From NCBI RefSeq assembly GCF_014637795.1, contig NZ_BMFD01000013.1, forward strand, positions 52,489 through 113,231: 60,743 nucleotides of DNA, written 5' to 3'. The DNA comes from Belliella aquatica. Lineage in GTDB: Bacteria; Bacteroidota; Bacteroidia; Cytophagales; Cyclobacteriaceae. Position 1 is the first letter of the stretch, and the number at the start of each line of letters is the position of its first letter. This document shows positions 17,801-26,181 of this stretch, piece by piece. The notes under the pieces were generated by a model that saw nothing but the letters and a program-made list of their open reading frames with translations, did no database searches and was not told where the DNA came from. The position numbers and the translations under genes are program-made.

Positions 17801-18380
17801 CTGGGTGTGTAATGTCTTGAAAGGTTAGCTTTTCAAGCTCCTCTTTAGAAAATCCTGTAATAGCTTCTACCTGTTTATTGAACTTTAGCCAAGAGCCATC
17901 CATACCCAAAATTGCAATTCCTCCAGAAGATTTTTCAAAGACACTTCTATAAAGTTCTTGAGTGAAATTTAAAAGATCATTCGTGGTATTTTCTTTTTCA
18001 ACCTTTTGGTTTTCTGAAACGCTGAAAGTCAAAAATATATGCGTTAGACTTTTTTTATCTTCGTCAAAAAGAGGTACAAGACTAATATCCCAATACTTCG
18101 CAACAGAATCAAAATGAAGCAAAAGCTGACTTATTTGCTGCGGTTGATTGGTTTGAATGATTTCTGTTATGCTTTGCTTAAAGTGAACCTTTGAATGAGC
18201 ATTTGATTCTAACAACTTAAATAAATCACAATTAAGAACGTCTTGCTTTTTTAATTTAATCAAGTTTAAAAAAGAAAGGTTGACATCAATAATTTTAAAA
18301 TTATGATGATTTGGATCCAGCACAAAAGCAGGGATAGGTAAATGGACAAACAAATCCTTGAGTTCGTGTGATCCCAGCAT
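14859..18380 (-). CDS. Six-PAS/GAF sensor histidine kinase
   Basis: A 1173-aa protein with no membrane helix. The order is PAS (7-125), PAS (140-258), PAS (265-382), PAS (390-508), LOV-like PAS (515-635), GAF (645-805), PAS (805-918), DHp with QFAYVASHDLQEPLRMI (H955), and ATPase (N1069, G1 box DNGIGI, FNRLH, G2 box GTGIGLA). The fifth PAS has the LOV layout (NTPRMLQG, then a W-NNISLSPL strand), but the position of the flavin-adduct cysteine in the NCRFLQG motif is not Cys, so a blue-light photocycle is not expected. It is the first gene of a three-kinase operon. Its TAA at 14859 lies downstream of the next gene's ATG. The start ATG at 18380 gives an N-terminus (FVHLPIPAFVLDP) like that of the 1026-aa kinase. 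Confidence 0.93.
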   Translation of the reverse strand: MLGSHELKDLFVHLPIPAFVLDPNHHNFKIIDVNLSFLNLIKLKKQDVLNCDLFKLLESNAHSKVHFKQSITEIIQTNQPQQISQLLLHFDSVAKYWDISLVPLFDEDKKSLTHIFLTFSVSENQKVEKENTTNDLLNFTQELYRSVFEKSSGGIAILGMDGSWLKFNKQVEAITGFSKEELEKLTFQDITHPDDLENDLNLLDQLISGKIDDYQIEKRYINKNGEVVWILLNATLVRDKNKKPVHFISFLQDISQIKYFQEHLQKSEENYHSLFWENPDAVYSFDLEGKFIQVNPASALLAETTIEHLLSISFVPLIPEEDQDRVFQYFQKATLGETSNYQSGFLTTKGNKRVINVTNLPIIVNNEVIGVFGIAKDITEKLKSEELLINERNLLRSLIDIIPDAIFVKDLESRHLVTNKANMELLGATSEEELLNKTGLELLSEITATDFLKDDKEIFATGKEILNFEENLKTRKNESKWYITSKVPFYNHLNEIIGLVGISKDITEIKKRELKLKLMESVLENANDMVVITEADPSNFPGPKIVYVNDAFVRMTGYSKEEAIGNTPRMLQGEKTELETLNQIRLAINAWKPIEVEVLNYKKDGEQFWNNISLSPLADETGTYTHWIAVQRDITNKKSYALQNELTSKISQHFNNTNSIQKSLKKVLKEFINYARVSLAEIWIQESGTEKLLLYSKKVKNKEVNLFYEDSKLLNKVAIGQGLPGVVWETKEFQHWSSDDPIFLRKEAAYKNDLKSFFGLPLFFNEEIIGVLILGSTSLMSNDQNLKIHFDHIGTFLGGEIKRKLVEQELDYIFKISPNIIVIAGFDGFFKKVNPAASKILGYTEKELLEIPYKTFVHPDDLVYADKSLKKLVSENKSPQVEIRFITKTKKIVWLAWTPTPDLDHRRIIATATDITLLKKNKESLEKLNKKLENRAQDLAVSNAELEQFAYVASHDLQEPLRMISSFLSRLEIKYGDQLDDKAKNYIQFASSGAQQMRQTILDLLEYSRVGKDGEKLELVNIKDVIVKTEGLLRKSLEESNAKIIIGKMPTIHSQKLLIKQLFQNIISNSIKYKQEGQSPIIEISYIEGMKYHQFAIADNGIGIEEDYFDKIFIMFNRLHHNDQISGTGIGLAICKKIVDKLGGSIWVESELGKGSVFYFKISKENDETFTSV

Positions 18381-18468
18381 TTCTTATTTTTGATAAGGTG
18401 TAAGTCGTTAAAAATTAGGTTTAAACTGTTTACAATATAGTGTAAATGGTTCAGATTTGATGTTATCT

Positions 18469-20847
18469 TTATTTTGGAAGAGAAAAGAAAAATGTACTTC
18501 CCTCGTTTGGTTTAGATTCTACCCAAATCTTACCTTCATATCTATCGAGAATTTTTTTACAAATGGCTAGACCCATTCCCGAACCTTCGTATTCATCTTT
18601 TGGATGCAACTTTTGGAAGATGATGAATATTTTCTCCATATAATCGTTCTCTATTCCTATTCCTTTATCAGAAACACCAAAGATCCAATTGTGCTCATCC
18701 TTGATATAGCTTATTTTGATTTCAGGTTGTTGTCCAACTTGATGGTATTTTAAGGCATTGCCAATCAAATTTTGAAAAATTTGTTGAAGTGGTGTTTTTT
18801 CAATTTTAATAACAGGCATTTCATCCCAATAAACATTTGCATTTTTTTCTTTGATGATTCTTCTATTCAAAATGATAATGTTTCTGAGGATTTGGTCAAC
18901 TGCGATTTCTTCTATTTTTTCGTTATAGTTCCCAACTCTTGAATATTCTAGTAGGTCTAGGATAATTTGCCGCATTCTTTTAGCGCCGTCTGTAGCAAAG
19001 AAGATGTATTTTTGAGCTTTATCATCCAAAACATTCCTGTATTTCAGCTCCAATTGATTTAGAAATCCGGTGATCATTCTTAGCGGCTCCTGCAGGTCAT
19101 GTGATGCTACATAAGCAAACTGCTCTAATTCTGTATTAGAAATCTCAAGTTTTCGAGCTCTAAGAGCAAGTTCCTGGCTCAGTTCAAGGAGCTTTCTTTC
19201 GTTTGATTTTGACTGAGTAATGTCCCTCATTGCCACTACTGCTCCTAATTTTTTCCCCTCTAGCGAGGTAATAGGTGTTCCTGTTGCTAATACAGACCTT
19301 TCTGATTTATCTTTAGGTTTGATTTTGAACTCTTCCTCGTAGATTTTTTCTCCGCGAAAAGCTCTGAAAAGTGGGATCTCTTCTTTTTTCAATATCGTTT
19401 TACCGTCTTTATGATAAAGGTCGTAGGTTTCCCCCCAATTTTCTGGCATGGTTTCTTTGATTTCCATTCCATGAAGTTCTCTTGCTGCACGGTTTGATAG
19501 AATTATTTTTCCGCTTTCTTCACACGCTATTATCGCTTCTGAAAGGCTCTCCATAAGTGAATTTAAAAACTCTCTTTCGTTCTCTAATTCTGTTTGAGCT
19601 TGTTTTCTAGAGGTAATATCTTGTGTAGCACCAATCATCCTGAGGGCTTTACCCTTTTGATCTCTAATGATAATCCCTTTATCTAGGACATAAGCGTATT
19701 TACCATTGGCTTTTTTGAATCTGAAAGTTGATTCCCAAAACTCGTCAGAACCTGATTGAAATGCCTGCATTTCTTTTTGAACATCAGGGTAATCTTCAGG
19801 ATGAATTTGGCTAATCCAGAAGTCCTTGTTGTTGGTGTAATTGTCGATCTTATGGCCAAAAAGTTTCTCGAAGTTTGAAGATCGATATACAATTCCAGTA
19901 GATAAATCCCAATCCCAAATGGCATCAGAAGTAGCTATTGAAGCATATTCAAATCTCAAGTTGCTGATTTTTAATTCTTTGGTTCTGTTGTCTAGTTTTA
20001 TGTTTAAGAGAGATGGGAGTTTTGTTAAATAATAAGCAATAAATCCCAGCATAGCTGATAGAAATATTCTTAAAATCAAAAAAGGTAAAACTTCTTTGAA
20101 TGCGGTGGATTCTTTGAGTTGTACCGTAAGTTTCCAATCGCCCTCTCTCAAAGTAACGGTGTTTTCAAAGCCTGTATAAGTAGCAGTAGGAGGAGGGAGG
20201 AACAGTTTTTCTTCTCCTGTATTTTGATTTATTTTTGAAAATTGAATGTAAAATGGATTGGTTTCAGAAGTATCAATGTTAGCAGTCTCTAAGAAAGAGT
20301 CAAATCTGATTATCACTGCAGCAAAGCCCCAAAATTCGTTGTTTTTAAAAATTGGGTTACGACCTACAATTCCGACACCGCCTTGCTTTAAGTTGAGCGG
20401 TCCAGCAAAATAAAGCTGATTTTTTTCAATTGTTTTGATTGCTTCATCTCTTAAAGAAGGTTCTGCAAGAATATCATACCCAATAGCATCTTCATTTCCT
20501 TCTAATGGATAAGTGTATTTTATAATTCCTCCTTCTACAAGCTGTAAGGCATCGATATGTCTATTATTTGCTAATAATTCTGCTGCGATCGTATCGAAAT
20601 CATCACCAATCCCATAATTTTCTTCTATGTACTTTAATACTTTTGTCGTAGAAATGCTGTTGGCTATAGAACTTGAAATTTGCTTTTGGATAAGACTAGT
20701 GTAGTCTATTACTCGCTGTCTTTCGGTATTGATTTTTAAGTCATAGTCTTTGACTGTAAAATACTGTAAGCCAGTGATAAGTAAAAAAACTAATATACCC
20801 GTAAGCAAAGGGAACTTGAAAAAAAAATTGCTATTTTTCGTTTTCAT
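18469..20847 (-). CDS. CHASE-domain membrane sensor histidine kinase with two PAS domains
   Basis: A 792-aa protein with membrane helices at about 12-30 and 252-275 enclosing a periplasmic CHASE domain (about 76-185). The CHASE motifs are DALQLVEGG, YPLEGNEDAIGYD, GPLNLKQGGVGIVGRNPIF and FWGFAAVII. CHASE domains bind small extracellular ligands such as cytokinin-like compounds, and the ligand here is unknown. Two PAS domains follow (about 298-415 and 425-545), then DHp with QFAYVASHDLQEPLRMI (H583) and ATPase with N697, a G1 box reading DKGIGI rather than DNGIGI (the essential D-G-G pattern is kept), and GSGMGLA. The second PAS closely resembles the third PAS of the 815-aa kinase, and the first resembles the last PAS of the 1723-aa kinase. 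Gaps of 74 and 88 bp separate it from its neighbours, so co-transcription is possible. Confidence 0.93.
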   Translation of the reverse strand: MKTKNSNFFFKFPLLTGILVFLLITGLQYFTVKDYDLKINTERQRVIDYTSLIQKQISSSIANSISTTKVLKYIEENYGIGDDFDTIAAELLANNRHIDALQLVEGGIIKYTYPLEGNEDAIGYDILAEPSLRDEAIKTIEKNQLYFAGPLNLKQGGVGIVGRNPIFKNNEFWGFAAVIIRFDSFLETANIDTSETNPFYIQFSKINQNTGEEKLFLPPPTATYTGFENTVTLREGDWKLTVQLKESTAFKEVLPFLILRIFLSAMLGFIAYYLTKLPSLLNIKLDNRTKELKISNLRFEYASIATSDAIWDWDLSTGIVYRSSNFEKLFGHKIDNYTNNKDFWISQIHPEDYPDVQKEMQAFQSGSDEFWESTFRFKKANGKYAYVLDKGIIIRDQKGKALRMIGATQDITSRKQAQTELENEREFLNSLMESLSEAIIACEESGKIILSNRAARELHGMEIKETMPENWGETYDLYHKDGKTILKKEEIPLFRAFRGEKIYEEEFKIKPKDKSERSVLATGTPITSLEGKKLGAVVAMRDITQSKSNERKLLELSQELALRARKLEISNTELEQFAYVASHDLQEPLRMITGFLNQLELKYRNVLDDKAQKYIFFATDGAKRMRQIILDLLEYSRVGNYNEKIEEIAVDQILRNIIILNRRIIKEKNANVYWDEMPVIKIEKTPLQQIFQNLIGNALKYHQVGQQPEIKISYIKDEHNWIFGVSDKGIGIENDYMEKIFIIFQKLHPKDEYEGSGMGLAICKKILDRYEGKIWVESKPNEGSTFFFSLPK

Positions 20848-20921
20848 AAAATAATCAGCTTTATAACAATTAGTTTATAATACTTCTTAAGTGTCAATAT
20901 ATGTTTTTATTCATTTAAATG

Positions 20922-23900
20922 CTATTTAGGTAAAGTAAAATAAAATACACTTCCCATACCTACTTCTGATTCCACCCATATTTTCCCGCCCAGATTTTGG
21001 ATGATTTTCTGACAGATGGCTAAACCTAGTCCTGTCCCTTCATATTCTGATTTGGTATGTAATCTTTGAAATATGGCAAATACTTTTTCTAAATATTCGG
21101 ATTCGATTCCTATGCCATTATCTGACACAGCGAATAGCCAATTTCTTCCTTGATCTTCTACTTTAATATTGATAACGGGTTTCTGATCTGGTTTCTGGTA
21201 TTTGAGACCATTATTGATTAGGTTTTGAAAAACCTGTTGAAGCGGTGTTTTTTGACTGTGCACTATTGGCATAGGGCCAAAGTTGATTTCGGCATGTTTT
21301 TCCTCAATCAATCTGCTGTTGAGAACAAGGATATTTTCTAAGATTAATTCGATATTGACATCTTGATATTGTTCCTTGATTCGTCCGATTCTTGAAAATT
21401 CCAACAAGTCTAAGATGATTTGCCTCATTCTTGCTGCTCCATCAGTGGCGAAGTGGATATATTTTTTTCCTTTTTCATCAAGGATATCATCATATTTCTT
21501 TTGCAGTTGGGAAAGGAAACCTGTAATCATACGAAGTGGTTCCTGCAAATCGTGAGATGCAACATAAGCGAATTGTTCCAAATCAGCATTTGAAATTTCT
21601 AGTTCTTTTGCCCTGCGAATCAGTTGGGAGCTTAGATTGAGGAGTTCTTGTTCATCATTTTTTCTTGCCGTGATGTCTTGCGTAGCACCGATCATTCGAA
21701 TCGGTTTATTATCACTATCTCTTAAGAGGATGCCTTTATCTAATACAACCGCATACTCACCACTACTTTTCATCAACCTAAATTCCGACTCCCAATACTC
21801 TTCGTTGCTTTCTAAAAATCTATTCATGCTTCTGGTTATTTCCCTTCTGTCATCAGGGTGAACAAGCTGCAGCCAATATTGATCATTGGAGGTAAACTTA
21901 TCAATTTCGTGTCCGAAAATCGTTTTGAAATTGGCAGCCCTAACCACTTTATTGGTTTCAAAATCCCAATCCCAAATGGTATCAGAAGTTGCTTTTGTGG
22001 CGATTTCATAGCGAAGGTTACTTTCAATTAGGGCATTAGTAGCTGATTTTGCTTCGGAGATATCAATGTTGAACCTGAAAATTTGAATGGGTCTATTTGG
22101 GATTTCTATTAAAGTGTAATTGACAAATACGGGTACAACACTTCCATCTTTTTTCTTGTGAATTTCTTCTCTAGACTTAAGACTTACACCCTTTTCAACC
22201 ATTTCTTTGATAGCATTTAATAAGGTTGATTTTTCTTTTTCTACAGTTGTGATATTGGAAATGGATTCACCTATTGCTTCCTTTTCGCTGTAGCCATAAA
22301 GTTTTTCACTGGATTTATTCCAATATAGAATTTCCCCATTTTCATCTATTCCCTGTACAGCTAGATGACTTACATTATCGAAAAGATTTTTGAAAATTTG
22401 CTCTCTTTCTTTAGCTAATTTTTCATTTCTTACCTGATCAGAAATATCCATAAATACACCAATCATCCGGCTTGGGATGCCGTTTTCGTTAAGTTCGACC
22501 GTACCTACGGATTTGATGTGTTTAATTATTCCATCTGGAGTGATAATCCTTTTTTCTAACTCAAAATCCTCACCTTTTTCTATCGCATTTTGGTATACTT
22601 GAATGGCTTTTTCTTTGTCTTCAGGGTGAATAAGACTTAACCTCAACGCATACGATGGTGTATGGATTTTCTTATCTAACCCGCAAATTCTAAAGAACTC
22701 ATCAGACCAAATTGACTCTTCTGTAATTAAATTAAGTTCGGAGCTTCCTACTTTTGAGATTGCCTCAGTTCTCTTGAGAAGATCTGCTGTTCTTTTCTGC
22801 TCTTTAAGTAGGTAGTATTGGTGCGTAATGTTCTGAAGTGTACCAAAAAGTTTGACTGTTTTCTTATTTGCAAGTATTGGTTTGCAAGTGATTCTTACCC
22901 AAATAGTATCCTCATTTGTATTATAGCCTTGAATTTCTAAATCAAATGCTTCTCCTTTTTCTAAAGCACATTTCATGGCTTTGTCTAAGATGACTTTGGC
23001 CTCATCTTTAAACATATTGGATGAAAAAGAGTAGGATGCATCTGTATCTTCGGGAATTTCAAAAATATTTTTGGCCTCCTCCGAAAGTGAGAAAACACCC
23101 GTGATGTTATCATACTCCCAACCTCCCACAAGTGCTGTGTCAGAAGACCTCTGAAGAATGTTTTTATATCTCTTATTTTCCGTGATGTCTTTTACTGAGG
23201 TGACTTTGTACCGTGAGCCATCTTCATAAACCAGGAGTTTAGCACTGGCAAATACATCAATCAACGCACCATTTTTTCTCATTACACTCCATTCAGCACT
23301 GAGTTCTTCTTTCCCATCAATGAATTCATCATGTAACTTTTCAAGATGCTTTTTATATTCTTGCGGAACTACTTTAGTAAAATGATAGCCTATCAATTCC
23401 TTTTTGCTGTAGCCGTAGATTTTACAATATTCATCATTGACATCGACGAATTTCCCTTCAGAATCAGTGATACAAATGCCCGTGTTGTTTGCATCAAAGA
23501 CAGAAGTGAGCAGTTTTTCAGACCTGTTGAGTTGGGCTGAGAATTCAATTTTTTCAGAAATATCAATTATTCCCATGGAGACGATTTTCACCTCCTCAGA
23601 ATTCTCAAAAACTGGAGTTAAAGAATATTCAAACCATAATTCCTTTTGGCTTGCGTCTAATTCTTTTCGTTGACCTTTGATGATTTTGCCTTTGAATGCC
23701 TCTCTGATTTCCTTAATAAAAGTCTCAAGATTATCATTTGAAATAAGATCAAGAATTGTTTCTCCTTTTTTGAGGTGGGTATTTCTTAAGGTAAGAGACA
23801 AATCATCCGCAACTTGATTCCACTCAAGGACTGCATAAGCATCATCAATTAAGAAGAAAGCTTGAAGTGAATTGTTTAATAATGCATTGAGGTTAACTTC

Positions 23901-26093
23901 TTTATTCTGAAGTTGTTGTTCTTTGAGTTTTAAGATTTCAAGTGTGGACTTTAGCTCAGAATAGGCAATTTGAACTTCTTCATAAGTGGATTGAAGTTCT
24001 TCATTGCTTGTTTCAAGTTCTTCGTTGGTAGATTGAAGCTCTTCATTGGTAGATTGCACCTCTTCATTAAGAGATTGTAGTTCCTCGTTGCTAGTTTCTA
24101 TTTCTTCGATGTAGGTCTGTACTTGTTGTTTTGTAGACAAAAGTTCAGTTTCCAAATCCAAAATCCTCTGATCGATTAAAGATTCATCGCTCGTATTCAT
24201 TCCTTTAGAAATAAATTCATCTAAATCCAATTGTTCAAAAATGACGATAAAGAGATCCTTAATTTTAGCATTAAAAATTAATGGCTTAGCGGTAATTCTT
24301 ACATAATATGTCTTTCCAAAAAGTGTAAATTTTTTGATGGTACTTTTATTGATTTGTCTTTCCTTAATTGTCTTAGCGAGGATAGATCTGACTTCAATTT
24401 GCAACTCTGAATTGAGTGATTTAAAGAGATTGAGATTGGCTTTACCAGAACTCAGACTAATAAAAAGTCTAATGTCTCCGTGTATTTCCTGAATGTCACA
24501 CTCTTCATTGACCACTACATAAGGGTAGTCATAGGTTTTGAATAAGGTTTCTTTGATCAAGTCATTGACCGTGTAATTTGGCTCGTTTTTGTTCCCTTTT
24601 GAAACAATTGGATTTGATGTGATAGCGGAAATTATCGGGAATTTCGTTTTTCTGTGGCTTTCACCCGGTTTTCTTTGGAAAATTTTGTTTTTGGGATCTA
24701 AGGTTTGAAAAAGCTTTTCAAACTGTCCTACTGTTTCTGATTTTCCAAGAAAAAGTATTCCTTTTGGTAAGAGTGAATAATGAAATAAGGGTATGATATG
24801 ACTCTGTAAATGTTGATCAAAATAGATCAAAAGATTTCTACAAGAAATCAAATCTAACTTAAAAAATGGAGGGTTTTTGATCAAATCATGTTTGGAAAAT
24901 AAAATCATTTCCCTGATATTTTTATTTATAGTGAATTCTTCTTCACTTTTTGAAAAGTAAGTTTCTGCCAAATCTTTGGGGAGCGTTGAAATTGCGTCCT
25001 CTGAGTATGTACCTTTTCTAGCAAAGTCTATAGAGCGCTCATCGATGTCTGTTGCAAAGATTTGGACAGGTATCGAAAGCCCTTTTTCATTCAAAATTCG
25101 GTCAAAGGCAATAGCAATAGAATAGGGTTCTTCACCTGTTGAGCATCCAGGAGTCCAAATTCTTATTACATCTGACTTGGTTTTATGATCAATTATCCTC
25201 CTAATTTGCTCTTCTAAAGCTTGAAACGCCCCTTTATCTCTAAAGAAAGACGTGACTCCAATAAGTATTGTGTTGAACATTTCATCCACTTCTTTAGGAT
25301 CATTCTTGAGAATAGAGAGATAATCTTCTAAATTTTCGAGGTGAAGATGCGCTAATCGTTTATTGAGTCGTCTACCGATAGTGGCAGATTTATAATTTGT
25401 GAAATCTGTTCCAGTTCTACTGCTGAGAATTTGAAAAATCTTGTTCAAAGTCCCATCTGCATCAGGTGATTGTCTGATCACATGATTGGGATTGATGATG
25501 TAATCGAGAATTTCTGCCCCGATTTCATCTGGAGCTAAGACAGCATCAACTACACCCGAATTGATGGCGGAAACTGGCATTCCATCATATTTGGCTGTAT
25601 GCGGTTCTTGTACAATTACATAACCTTTGAACTCTTTTACTGTGATGATACCTGCGGCACCATCAGAACCTGTTCCTGAAAGAATCACTGCAATGACATT
25701 TTCTTTAAAATCTTTGGCTAAAGATGTCAATAGAACATCTACCGAAGGCTTAGGTCCAATGCTTGAGGATGGTTTTTTTAAGATGACCTTCCCTTGCTCG
25801 ATGGTGATTTCACTCCCGGGAGGAGTGATGTAGACTTTGCCTGCTTCTAACTTCTTTTGATGAGTTGCTTCAGCTACTTCAAGCTTTGTTTTTTTACTTA
25901 AAAGTGCCACCAACATGCTTTTATGTGTTGGGCTCAAATGCTGTGCAATGATGATACAAGCATTTTCAATAGGGGGTAAGTTGGATAAAAAATCTTGTAA
26001 AGCTTCCAATCCTCCGGCAGAAGCGCCGACAGCGATTACTTTTAGTTTATTGTGGGTTTTTCTCGGGGATTGAGAGATATTCTTGGATTCCAT
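20922..26093 (-). CDS. CheB-CheR-PAS-histidine kinase fusion
   Basis: A 1723-aa protein, the largest of the island. Residues about 17-200 are a CheB methylesterase domain with catalytic S25 (GASAGG), H52 (QHLSP) and D144 (GTGSDGA), and no receiver domain in front. Residues about 215-475 are a CheR methyltransferase with the SAM-binding GCSTGEEPYS (316-325) and LISCRNLLIYF. A long coiled coil of near-repeats of STNEELQ/TSNEELQ runs from about 640 to 735. Six PAS domains follow (about 738-850, 855-975, 980-1092, 1100-1220, 1230-1345, 1355-1478), then DHp (SHDLQEPLRMI, H1514) and ATPase (N1627, DNGIGI, GTGLGLA). CheB/CheR act on glutamates of chemoreceptors, yet no chemoreceptor, CheA or CheW is encoded in this window. 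The esterase/transferase pair may act on the coiled coil or on another partner. All catalytic residues I can check are present. Confidence 0.94.
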   Translation of the reverse strand: MESKNISQSPRKTHNKLKVIAVGASAGGLEALQDFLSNLPPIENACIIIAQHLSPTHKSMLVALLSKKTKLEVAEATHQKKLEAGKVYITPPGSEITIEQGKVILKKPSSSIGPKPSVDVLLTSLAKDFKENVIAVILSGTGSDGAAGIITVKEFKGYVIVQEPHTAKYDGMPVSAINSGVVDAVLAPDEIGAEILDYIINPNHVIRQSPDADGTLNKIFQILSSRTGTDFTNYKSATIGRRLNKRLAHLHLENLEDYLSILKNDPKEVDEMFNTILIGVTSFFRDKGAFQALEEQIRRIIDHKTKSDVIRIWTPGCSTGEEPYSIAIAFDRILNEKGLSIPVQIFATDIDERSIDFARKGTYSEDAISTLPKDLAETYFSKSEEEFTINKNIREMILFSKHDLIKNPPFFKLDLISCRNLLIYFDQHLQSHIIPLFHYSLLPKGILFLGKSETVGQFEKLFQTLDPKNKIFQRKPGESHRKTKFPIISAITSNPIVSKGNKNEPNYTVNDLIKETLFKTYDYPYVVVNEECDIQEIHGDIRLFISLSSGKANLNLFKSLNSELQIEVRSILAKTIKERQINKSTIKKFTLFGKTYYVRITAKPLIFNAKIKDLFIVIFEQLDLDEFISKGMNTSDESLIDQRILDLETELLSTKQQVQTYIEEIETSNEELQSLNEEVQSTNEELQSTNEELETSNEELQSTYEEVQIAYSELKSTLEILKLKEQQLQNKEVNLNALLNNSLQAFFLIDDAYAVLEWNQVADDLSLTLRNTHLKKGETILDLISNDNLETFIKEIREAFKGKIIKGQRKELDASQKELWFEYSLTPVFENSEEVKIVSMGIIDISEKIEFSAQLNRSEKLLTSVFDANNTGICITDSEGKFVDVNDEYCKIYGYSKKELIGYHFTKVVPQEYKKHLEKLHDEFIDGKEELSAEWSVMRKNGALIDVFASAKLLVYEDGSRYKVTSVKDITENKRYKNILQRSSDTALVGGWEYDNITGVFSLSEEAKNIFEIPEDTDASYSFSSNMFKDEAKVILDKAMKCALEKGEAFDLEIQGYNTNEDTIWVRITCKPILANKKTVKLFGTLQNITHQYYLLKEQKRTADLLKRTEAISKVGSSELNLITEESIWSDEFFRICGLDKKIHTPSYALRLSLIHPEDKEKAIQVYQNAIEKGEDFELEKRIITPDGIIKHIKSVGTVELNENGIPSRMIGVFMDISDQVRNEKLAKEREQIFKNLFDNVSHLAVQGIDENGEILYWNKSSEKLYGYSEKEAIGESISNITTVEKEKSTLLNAIKEMVEKGVSLKSREEIHKKKDGSVVPVFVNYTLIEIPNRPIQIFRFNIDISEAKSATNALIESNLRYEIATKATSDTIWDWDFETNKVVRAANFKTIFGHEIDKFTSNDQYWLQLVHPDDRREITRSMNRFLESNEEYWESEFRLMKSSGEYAVVLDKGILLRDSDNKPIRMIGATQDITARKNDEQELLNLSSQLIRRAKELEISNADLEQFAYVASHDLQEPLRMITGFLSQLQKKYDDILDEKGKKYIHFATDGAARMRQIILDLLEFSRIGRIKEQYQDVNIELILENILVLNSRLIEEKHAEINFGPMPIVHSQKTPLQQVFQNLINNGLKYQKPDQKPVINIKVEDQGRNWLFAVSDNGIGIESEYLEKVFAIFQRLHTKSEYEGTGLGLAICQKIIQNLGGKIWVESEVGMGSVFYFTLPK

Positions 26094-26181
26094 CTGTATT
26101 GAAATTTCTTATAATAAGATGCTTGGGGATAGCAATACAAAAGGTAGTCATTAAATAATGTTCGACATAATTTGATTACTA

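Noticed and set aside
20922-26093. Full chemotaxis operon around the CheB-CheR fusion
   Set aside because: Neighbouring genes are PAS kinases. No CheA, CheW, CheY with flagellar context, or chemoreceptor is present in the window.
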